A DNA stretch of 38,513 nucleotides from Hyphomicrobiales bacterium (lineage in GTDB: Bacteria > Pseudomonadota > Alphaproteobacteria > Rhizobiales > JAJFHB01), in contig JAJFHE010000073.1 of the NCBI GenBank assembly GCA_021775755.1, forward strand, positions 1 through 38,513, written 5' to 3'. A model generated the notes under the pieces. It was not told where the DNA came from. It made no database searches and saw only the letters and a list, made by a program, of their open reading frames with translations. Position numbers and translations under genes: made by a program. Shown here piece by piece: positions 32,667 to 38,513 of this stretch. Within the stretch, counting starts at the first letter, position 1, and every line of letters begins with the position of its first letter.

Positions 32667-34738
32667 GGCGTGTCACTCCGGCTAGATGAAGGGACCGCCG
32701 GCATTTCCCGGCGGAATAGAGCGGCTTCGGCCTGTTCTCGGCCAGCCTCGAAATTTCGGGCGGCAAGATGCCCGCTGAACGTCGCGTCGGCGATCAGACC
32801 AGGCGAGAGGGCATCGCCGACGACCTCGAATGTCGGCGCTCCGGCATACTGGCCGAGCGCGTGCTCCAGCGTTCGGTCAGGGGTGCGGGCGCTCACCATG
32901 ACGAGCGCCGAGCAGGCCAGATCCGCCCGCGCGCCGCCATAAACCCCCTCGATTGTCACGCTATCCGGCCCGACAGCCGCAACCGAGGTGCTGAGACTCA
33001 ACTCAATGCCGGCGGAAACCAGCGCGCGCTGTACGCGCTCCTGCTCGAGGGTGTAGACCGTAAAGGGCGAGACGACACTGGCGGTCGAGACGAAGGTGAC
33101 CCGAAGACCGCTCTCCGCCAGATGATCGGCGATGACACCGCCCATGTAGCCGTGATCGTCGTCATAGACGACAACCGGCCCCTCGGGCAGACGCCCGGCC
33201 ATGATATCGTCGGGCGTGAACAGGGGCATGGCATCGTCGCAGTCCAGGGGAAAATGATGGCTGCGCCCGGTGCCGTCGCTGCGCCACGCCGCACCGGTTG
33301 CAAGGAAAACATGGTCGCATCCGAACTCGCCCACATCTTCAGCCGACAACGCGCTGTCGGTGTAAAGAGCTACGTTTGCCATCTGGCGCAGTTCATATAT
33401 CCGGTTGTCAACGACGCGGCGCCAGGCGGAGAGACCCTTGAGCCGGCTTTCGCGCAAGGCCCTGCCGCCGAATTCGCCCGATGCCTCGGCCAGCGTCACC
33501 CGGTAACCGCGCCGGCCAAGCTGCAGCGCGCATTCAAGACCGGCCGGACCGCCGCCGACCACGAGCACCGTACTATCCGACGCTTTCGGAGCGATATGCT
33601 CAGGGTTCCAGCCGCGCCGCCACTCCTCGCCCATGGTCGGGTTTTGCGTGCAGCGGATCGGTACGCCCAGCGCATCGCAACTGGCGCAGATATTGCAGCC
33701 GATGCATTCACGGATCGCATCGATGCGGCCCTCGGCGATCTTGTTCGGCAGATAGGGATCGGCGATCGAGGGGCGCGCGGCGCCGATGAAATCGAGCACG
33801 CCCTGACGGATCAGCCGGACCATGAGATCGGGCGACGTAAAGCGGCCAACGCCCACCGTCGGCTTGCCGGTCGTGGCTTTGACGAAGGAGATGAGGTCGG
33901 TTTCATAGCCCTCATCCGGCCCGAACCGCGACGACAACGTGTCGTTCGGCCAGTCGGAAACGTTCACGTCCCAAAGATCTGGAAGCGCCGCCAGATGTTC
34001 GACAACGGCGCGGCCTTCCTCATGCGCCTGCATACCGTCCTCGCCCCTCATTTCATCGACGGCAAGGCGCAGGGCAACGGCACAGCTGTCGCCGATTTCC
34101 TCCTTCGTCTCTTCAAGAAGCTCGCGGATCAACCGCGCCCTGTTCTCAAGGCTGCCGCCATATTCGTCGCTGCGCTGATTGTAGCGCGGCAGAAGAAAAT
34201 GCTGGGTGATGGTCATGTTGTGACCGGCATAGACATAGACGATGTCGAAACCGGCGGCCTTCGCGTTGCGTGCGGCGCGGCGGTGCCAGGCGCGCAGATC
34301 GCGGATGTCCTGCTTGTCCATGGCGCGCGCCATTTTCGGATAGGCGCTGTCGAGCTGAACATCGAGCGGGGCAAGCGGGGGGATCCGCGAATAAAGATTG
34401 TCGGCCATGTGGCCGTTGTGAACGAGCTCAATTCCCGCGAGCGAACCCTGCGCTTTCACCGCTTCGGCCATGAGGGCGAGGGCTGGAATATCGCGCTCAT
34501 CCCACAGGCGCTGCTCGGAATAAGGCGACAGATCGGAGCTTGGGTGGATTTCGGTTTCTTCGGTGCACACAACGCCCCAGCCGCCGGCCGCCTTGGTGGC
34601 GCGCATGGCGGTGTGTGCCTGCGGCCGCAGGTGGCCCATGCCGCAGGCATGCGGCACCTGGTAGAACCGGTTGGGCGCCGTAACGGGGCCCACCTGCACC
34701 GGCTCGAAAAGAATGTCGTACGCACCCGTTTGCAGCAT
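32663..34738 (-). CDS. Trimethylamine/dimethylglycine dehydrogenase-like flavoprotein (OYE-type with 4Fe-4S and FAD/NAD domains)
   Basis: Flavoprotein of 691 residues. An old-yellow-enzyme barrel with FMN (about 1-350) begins DILFEPVQVGPVTAPNRFYQVPH. The iron-sulfur motif CIGCNIC...C near 340-360 follows, and then a dinucleotide-binding domain (VLVVGGGPAGLECA, near 385). This is the layout of trimethylamine and dimethylamine dehydrogenases and of dimethylglycine demethylase subunit DgcA. It should oxidise an N-methyl group, giving formaldehyde or its equivalent. The covalent FMN cysteine of TMADH follows VPH directly; here VPHACGMG puts alanine there and cysteine (C32) one step later. AGGTGG is 5 bases before ATG 34738; the frame extends to 34843, but that would overlap the operator. 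Confidence 0.88.
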   Translation of the reverse strand: MLQTGAYDILFEPVQVGPVTAPNRFYQVPHACGMGHLRPQAHTAMRATKAAGGWGVVCTEETEIHPSSDLSPYSEQRLWDERDIPALALMAEAVKAQGSLAGIELVHNGHMADNLYSRIPPLAPLDVQLDSAYPKMARAMDKQDIRDLRAWHRRAARNAKAAGFDIVYVYAGHNMTITQHFLLPRYNQRSDEYGGSLENRARLIRELLEETKEEIGDSCAVALRLAVDEMRGEDGMQAHEEGRAVVEHLAALPDLWDVNVSDWPNDTLSSRFGPDEGYETDLISFVKATTGKPTVGVGRFTSPDLMVRLIRQGVLDFIGAARPSIADPYLPNKIAEGRIDAIRECIGCNICASCDALGVPIRCTQNPTMGEEWRRGWNPEHIAPKASDSTVLVVGGGPAGLECALQLGRRGYRVTLAEASGEFGGRALRESRLKGLSAWRRVVDNRIYELRQMANVALYTDSALSAEDVGEFGCDHVFLATGAAWRSDGTGRSHHFPLDCDDAMPLFTPDDIMAGRLPEGPVVVYDDDHGYMGGVIADHLAESGLRVTFVSTASVVSPFTVYTLEQERVQRALVSAGIELSLSTSVAAVGPDSVTIEGVYGGARADLACSALVMVSARTPDRTLEHALGQYAGAPTFEVVGDALSPGLIADATFSGHLAARNFEAGREQAEAALFRREMPAVPSSSRSDTP

Positions 34739-34817
34739 TGGTTCCACCTGTCGTCGAAAGGGAGCTGGCACGAAAAAAGTCGCGACGGAGCTGTTCAATC
34801 CGGTCAAATCGAGCAAT

Positions 34818-34835
34818 AATGGACGAGCGTCCATT
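34818..34835. promoter_or_regulatory. Perfect palindromic operator for the TetR regulator
   Basis: AATGGACGAGCGTCCATT has two 8-base arms that are exact inverted copies around a 2-base centre. It lies between the divergent flavoprotein and TetR genes, just downstream of a minus-strand TTGACA (complement of 34857-34862). That is a typical place for the neighbouring TetR repressor to block the promoter (inference). Confidence 0.7.
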
Positions 34836-34850
34836 TTTCGCATTACGCAT

Positions 34851-34862
34851 TTGACCTGTCAA
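34851..34862. promoter_or_regulatory. Shared -35-like palindrome
   Basis: TTGACCTGTCAA gives TTGACA on the minus strand and TTGACC on the plus strand, both -35-like. The minus element would serve the flavoprotein-MttB operon, with the palindrome at 34818-34835 over the -10 to start region. No clear -10 hexamer was seen on either strand. Confidence 0.45.
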
Positions 34863-34864
34863 GC

Positions 34865-34898
34865 GGTGTGTTCGGGCGGTGTGTTCGGGCGGTGTGTT
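34865..34898. repeat. 13-bp tandem repeat in the regulator leader
   Basis: GGTGTGTTCGGGC occurs twice in tandem (34865 and 34878) with a third partial copy (34891-34898). It lies between the -35 palindrome and the TetR gene. It may be a slippage product or a regulator site. Confidence 0.7.
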
Positions 34899-34990
34899 GC
34901 GTGACGTTTCTTGAGGGCAGGTTTTACGAAGCGGTTTTCGCCGGCGCTGGCCTTGGCGGCCGCGCCCTGGAACAGAAAGGACGGGACCTC

Positions 34991-35587
34991 GTGCCGTCGA
35001 AGAAAAAGGAAGACTTGCGCAGAAAGACGCTGATCGAGGCGACGATCCGGTCGATCGTCGATGTCGGCATCAACGAGACCACGGTCTCGACAATCATTGC
35101 GCGGGCGGGCCTGTCGCGCGGCATGCTGCATCTTTATTTCAAGAACAAGAAGGAGCTCGTGATCGCGACAGCCGAGCACTACAGCAACGGCTACTACGAG
35201 AAGATGCAGTCGTTTATCGACACCGCGGGCGATGATCCCGTCGACCGGCTCAATGCCATGATCGACGCGGATCTGAGCGAAGAGATCCTCAATCTGGAAA
35301 CGGTTGTCGTGTGGAACGCGCTGCGCAGTATCGCGCACACGGATGAAGAGATCAGAGCGCACACGACGACCCGCGACAAGACGCTCTACGGGCTTTACCG
35401 CCAGGTTTATGAAGAGATCCTCGGACCGGATGAACCGGACCGCGGGAAAGCCGGAGAAATCGCCGCCGGCACGATCGCGCTCACCGAAGGCCTATGGTCG
35501 GATTTTTTCCTCTATCCGGACACGTTCGACCGTGCTGGCGCCCGGCGCATCGTCATGCGCCTGATCAAGGGTCAGGTACCGGTTTAG
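34991..35587 (+). CDS. BetI-like TetR-family transcriptional regulator
   Basis: TetR-type repressor of 198 residues from the chosen start. The N-terminal helix-turn-helix (about 15-60) reads TVSTIIARAGLSRGMLHLYFKNKKEL, like BetI, which senses choline-type compounds; the C-terminal ligand-binding half is the usual length. It is divergent from the flavoprotein-MttB operon and faces an 18-bp palindrome, so it probably represses that operon until a methylated amine binds (inference). The frame opens at 34868, but I prefer GTG 34991: it gives the normal family length and has AAAGG about 10 bases upstream. It ends 4 bases before the convergent znuA. Confidence 0.87.
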   Translation: MPSKKKEDLRRKTLIEATIRSIVDVGINETTVSTIIARAGLSRGMLHLYFKNKKELVIATAEHYSNGYYEKMQSFIDTAGDDPVDRLNAMIDADLSEEILNLETVVVWNALRSIAHTDEEIRAHTTTRDKTLYGLYRQVYEEILGPDEPDRGKAGEIAAGTIALTEGLWSDFFLYPDTFDRAGARRIVMRLIKGQVPV

Positions 35588-35591
35588 GGTA

Positions 35592-36581
35592 TCAATCGCT
35601 CAGGCATTCGCGCATCGAGACGGCCATGTTGCGGACGAGCTGAAAATAGAGCTCCGGGCCGTTTTCCAGCCCCGCCCCCAGCGGATCGAGCGCGCCCGAT
35701 TGCGCCCCGGTGCCTTCTATCAGCACATCAAGGATTTTCGCTTCGAACTGCGGTTCGGAAAACACACACACCGCGCCCAGGTCCTGGATCAGTTTGCGAA
35801 TCCCGCGAATGCGTTCAGCGCCCGGCTGTGACTCGGGAGACAGCGCAATTATGCCTGCGGCGGCGAGGCCGAAACGATTTTCGAAATACCGGTAGGCATC
35901 ATGAAAAACGACATAGTCTCGCCCCCTCACAGGCGCAAGAAGTGCCCGAACCTCATCGATGAGGCCATCGAGGCGGGATACCAGGCCCGCAGCATTGGCG
36001 CGGTAGACAGAGGCCTGGGCGGGATCTGCCCTGACAAGCGCGGACTCGATTGCCCGCACAAGGTGCTTTGCGTTCTCAGGATCCAGCCAGACATGCGGAT
36101 CGATCCGCCCCTTCCCGTGATCGTGATCATGCTCCCCGTGATCGGGTTCACTCTGATCAGGCTGATCATCAACATGCCGGTCGTCATTTTCGCCGCTTTC
36201 CGAACCGAGGTCCTCGCCCCAGTTAAGCTCTATCAGACCGGGCACATCAATGAGTTCCACGACCTCCGCACCAGCGCCGATCGTGTGCAGCGGCTTTTCA
36301 AGGAAGGCTTCGAGGTTGCCGCCGACCCAAAAGATCAAACTCGCCTCCTCAATGAGATTCGCCTGCGCCGGGGTCAGCGCAAAAGCATGCGGCGACCCCG
36401 CACCGTGGATCAGCAGCCCGGGCTCGCCGGCACCGCTCATTACGGCGGCGACAAGCGAGTGAACCGGTTTGATGGATGCCACAACGGCGCTTTCAGCACG
36501 TGCCCCAAGAGTGGCGGCAGTTACGGAAATGACCGCAATCAGGGCCGCAAAGAACGCTTTCACAGGATTGATTCTCATCAT
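35592..36581 (-). CDS. znuA: Zinc ABC transporter substrate-binding protein ZnuA
   Basis: Periplasmic zinc-binding protein of 329 residues that feeds the ZnuBC importer. A signal sequence (about 1-29, ending GARAES) precedes the cluster A-1/ZnuA fold. The first metal histidine is in GSPHAFALTP (about 65) and the second in DPHVWLDP. Between them is a long His/Asp/Glu-rich loop (about 128-158, with several HDHDH-like pairs), typical of ZnuA and able to gather zinc. The VVFHDAYRYFENRF block holds a further ligand. The gene is divergent from znuC, across a 95-base gap with Zur-box-like sequences. Confidence 0.93.
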   Translation of the reverse strand: MMRINPVKAFFAALIAVISVTAATLGARAESAVVASIKPVHSLVAAVMSGAGEPGLLIHGAGSPHAFALTPAQANLIEEASLIFWVGGNLEAFLEKPLHTIGAGAEVVELIDVPGLIELNWGEDLGSESGENDDRHVDDQPDQSEPDHGEHDHDHGKGRIDPHVWLDPENAKHLVRAIESALVRADPAQASVYRANAAGLVSRLDGLIDEVRALLAPVRGRDYVVFHDAYRYFENRFGLAAAGIIALSPESQPGAERIRGIRKLIQDLGAVCVFSEPQFEAKILDVLIEGTGAQSGALDPLGAGLENGPELYFQLVRNMAVSMRECLSD

Positions 36582-36586
36582 AGTGG

Positions 36587-36627
36587 ATGTTATACAGTTA
36601 CAAATTCGCGTAATGATATAACGTGTG
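36587..36627. promoter_or_regulatory. Zur-box-like sequences between znuA and znuC
   Basis: GTAATGATATAACGTGTG (36610-36627) and, in the other direction, TGTAACTGTATAACAT (complement of 36587-36602) each resemble the alphaproteobacterial Zur consensus TGTAATGTTATAACATTACA, with mismatches. The positions fit control of both divergent zinc genes by Zur (inference from the family). Confidence 0.6.
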
Positions 36628-36676
36628 ACTTAACCCGGGGCAAGTTCTGAAAACCGCGGTTTCAGAGGATTTCGAT

Positions 36677-37516
36677 TTGCTGACATCCACACCCTCTCTG
36701 GTCACGCTTGAGAACGCCGGCGTCGCGCGTGCCGGCCGATGGCTGGTGCGTGGTGTGGACCTCAGCGTGCGGCCGGGCGAAATTGTCACTCTGATCGGCC
36801 CGAACGGTTCTGGAAAGTCGACGACGGCCCGAATGGCACTTGGCATTCTTGCGCCGGACGAAGGCCGGGCCGAGCGCCGCAACGGCCTGCGTGTCGGCTA
36901 TGTGCCCCAGAAAGTGTCGGTTGACTGGACCCTGCCGCTTACGGTCGACCGGTTCATGCGGCTGACGGCACGGCTTTCGCAGTCCGATATCGATGCGACG
37001 CTTGAAAGTACGGGCATTACCCATCTGCGGCTGGCCGAGGTCAGAACCCTGTCGGGCGGCGAGTTCCAGCGCGCCATGCTGGCCCGCGCGATGGCGCGAA
37101 AGCCCGACCTTCTGGTGCTCGACGAACCGGTGCAGGGCGTCGACTTTCAGGGACAGATCGCACTGTACGAGCTTATTCAGAAACTGAAGGACGATCTGGA
37201 TTACGGCATCCTCATGATATCGCACGATCTGCACGTCGTTATGGCCGCGACCGATCAGGTGATCTGCCTGAACGGCCACGTGTGCTGCCAGGGAAGCCCG
37301 AGCGCGGTGGCGGAGAGCAGCGCCTACAGACAACTGTTCGGCAGCAAGGGTGTCGATGCGCTGGCCGTCTATCATCACGATCATGACCATACGCATCTGC
37401 CAGATGGCCGGGTGCGTCACGCCGACGGCACGATTACAGATCACTGCCACCCCGACGATGGCCACCATCATCACGGGGACGGTCATACTCAAGGAGAGAA
37501 GGCCGGCGATGCTTGA
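36677..37516 (+). CDS. znuC: Zinc ABC transporter ATPase ZnuC
   Basis: ATPase of the zinc importer, 279 residues. Walker A is GPNGSGKS (41-48), the signature LSGGEFQRAMLARAM, and Walker B LLVLDEPVQG. The last 45 residues form an added His/Asp-rich tail (YHHDHDHTHLP, DDGHHHHGDGH), which is not needed for ATP use. It may sense or buffer zinc in the cytoplasm (inference). The start is TTG 36677, with GAGG 8 bases upstream, as no ATG lies nearby. Its end overlaps znuB by 8 bases (ATGCTTGA). Confidence 0.93.
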   Translation: MLTSTPSLVTLENAGVARAGRWLVRGVDLSVRPGEIVTLIGPNGSGKSTTARMALGILAPDEGRAERRNGLRVGYVPQKVSVDWTLPLTVDRFMRLTARLSQSDIDATLESTGITHLRLAEVRTLSGGEFQRAMLARAMARKPDLLVLDEPVQGVDFQGQIALYELIQKLKDDLDYGILMISHDLHVVMAATDQVICLNGHVCCQGSPSAVAESSAYRQLFGSKGVDALAVYHHDHDHTHLPDGRVRHADGTITDHCHPDDGHHHHGDGHTQGEKAGDA

Positions 37517-38336
37517 CGATTTCTTCTCCCGGGCGCTGATTGCAGGCATCGGCGTTGCCCTGGTGGCCGGGCCGATCGGCTGTTTTATCGTGTGGCGCCG
37601 CCTTGCCTATTTCGGCGATACGCTGTCGCACGCGGCACTTTTGGGTGTGGCACTGGCTTTTCTGTTCGAGGTCAATATCACGCTCGCGGTATTCGCGGTC
37701 TCGGGCATCATATCTATCGCGCTCCTGCAGCTGCAAAAACGTGCGACGCTTTCCTCGGACGCCCTGCTCGGCCTGTTGTCCCACTCCGCACTGGCTCTCG
37801 GGCTTGTGGTTCTGGCCTTCATGACATGGCTGCGCGTCGATCTTCTCGGCTATCTGTTCGGCGACGTACTGGCCGTTTCGCGAACCGATATCGCGATCAT
37901 TTACGGCGGCGGCATCGTTGTGCTGGCACTTCTCGCGGCGATCTGGCATCCGCTGTTTGCCGCAACGGTTAACCGCGAACTGGCGGAAGCGGAGGGCATC
38001 AATCCGGAACGGGTCAACGCCGTGTTCATGCTGCTGATGGCGACCGTAATCGCCATCTCCATGAAGATTGTCGGCGTGTTGCTTATTACCGCGTTGCTGA
38101 TCATACCCGCGGCGACCGCGCGCAGACTTGCAAGCGGGCCGGAGCAGATGGCGGTCATTGCCGCGATCATCGGAGCAGCGGCCGTTGTCGGCGGTCTGTT
38201 AGGCTCGCTGGAATGGAACACGCCGTCGGGCCCATCGATCGTCGTCGCCGCATTCGCCTTGTTTGTCCTCAGCCTGACGCCTTTGTTCGGCCGGCTGGCG
38301 AACCGGAACGCGAAACACGGGATACCGGACACATGA
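37509..38336 (+). CDS. znuB: Zinc ABC transporter permease ZnuB
   Basis: Inner-membrane channel protein of the zinc importer, 275 residues with about eight to nine predicted membrane helices. It belongs to the ABC-3 permease family; blocks such as GDTLSHAALLGVALAF and NRELAEAEGINPERVN are typical. ATG 37509 is chosen: it follows an AAGGAGA site and gives the normal N terminus, while the longer frame to 37350 lies in the wrong frame over znuC. Its stop overlaps the zur start (ATGA), linking all three genes. Confidence 0.93.
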   Translation: MLDDFFSRALIAGIGVALVAGPIGCFIVWRRLAYFGDTLSHAALLGVALAFLFEVNITLAVFAVSGIISIALLQLQKRATLSSDALLGLLSHSALALGLVVLAFMTWLRVDLLGYLFGDVLAVSRTDIAIIYGGGIVVLALLAAIWHPLFAATVNRELAEAEGINPERVNAVFMLLMATVIAISMKIVGVLLITALLIIPAATARRLASGPEQMAVIAAIIGAAAVVGGLLGSLEWNTPSGPSIVVAAFALFVLSLTPLFGRLANRNAKHGIPDT

Positions 38337-38513
38337 GCGCACACTCACATGACAGCCTGACGCGCAACCAGACACTGGTTTACGGGGCGCTTGAAACGGC
38401 GGATGTACCTTTAAGCGCCTACAGCATTCTCGATCAGCTGCGCGATCACGGGTTCCGGGCACCACCACAGGTATACCGCGCGCTGGAGAAGCTCGTTGAA
38501 TTCGGCATGGTGC
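38333..38513 (+). CDS. zur: Zinc uptake regulator Zur (partial, runs off the window)
   Basis: The first 60 residues of a Fur-family repressor. The visible part has LTRNQTLVYGALETADVPLSAYSILDQL, then RAPPQVYRALEKLVEFGMV, the winged-helix layout of Zur. The metal sites lie beyond the window end. Zur binds DNA with zinc and represses znu genes; here it is the last gene of znuC-znuB-zur and so may control itself through the Zur boxes at 36587-36627. ATG 38333 overlaps the znuB stop (ATGA). Confidence 0.88.
   Translation, partial: MSAHSHDSLTRNQTLVYGALETADVPLSAYSILDQLRDHGFRAPPQVYRALEKLVEFGMV

Noticed and set aside
32768-34819. A plus-strand frame of 683 residues opposite the flavoprotein
   Set aside because: Shadow frame in GC-rich DNA; the minus strand carries the iron-sulfur and FAD motifs. 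The same applies to plus frames at 29610-30959 and 31188-32453.

Overview
The window looks like chromosomal DNA from an alphaproteobacterium, most likely of the Hyphomicrobiales (Rhizobiales) type and plausibly marine or methylotrophy-inclined. This is inferred from the high G+C coding DNA, the Caulobacter/Rhizobium-style cpa/tad pilus locus, CtrA-like sites and a Zur-type zinc locus. No rRNA, tRNA, CRISPR array, insertion sequence or prophage was seen. Genus cannot be fixed from the sequence alone.

Layout: (1) 0.35-2.4 kb, a two-domain metallophosphoesterase. (2) 2.7-16.0 kb, a Tad/Flp (tight adherence, type IVb) pilus locus. A minus-strand run reads flp pilin, cpaA prepilin peptidase, cpaB, cpaC secretin, cpaD lipoprotein, cpaE, cpaF ATPase, tadB, tadC. 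Next to it are a stand-alone secretin N-domain protein, a divergent tadG-like von Willebrand protein and two TadE-type pseudopilins. No tadD is present. (3) 16.2-19.8 kb, two convergent MFS transporters, a RidA-family protein and a periplasmic rhodanese. (4) 19.9-27.5 kb, an amino-acid/one-carbon block: a secreted protein of unknown function; a minus-strand run of a DDAH-like hydrolase, an EamA exporter and an 890-residue GcvT-SHMT fusion; a divergent M24 (creatinase/ectoine-hydrolase-like) protein lacking the usual metal ligands; and a small-molecule methyltransferase of the glycine/phosphobase type. (5) 27.5-29.5 kb, a decayed amine-oxidase remnant, an orphan MlaF-like ABC ATPase and a tiny membrane protein followed by a terminator. 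(6) 29.5-35.6 kb, a methylated-amine block on the minus strand: a trimethylamine/dimethylglycine-dehydrogenase-like flavoprotein, an MttB-superfamily methyltransferase lacking pyrrolysine, and an aldehyde dehydrogenase. It faces a BetI-like TetR regulator across a perfect 18-bp palindrome. (7) 35.6 kb to the end, znuA facing znuC-znuB-zur across a promoter region with Zur-box-like sequences; zur runs off the window.

How they may work together (inference): blocks 4 and 6 together suggest breakdown of methylated or guanidino amines. The flavoprotein and MttB homologue would act on an N-methylated substrate, the GcvT half could load released C1 units onto tetrahydrofolate, and the fused SHMT half could pass 5,10-methylene-THF to glycine to make serine. 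This fused enzyme and its operon with a DDAH-like hydrolase are the most unusual content of the window.
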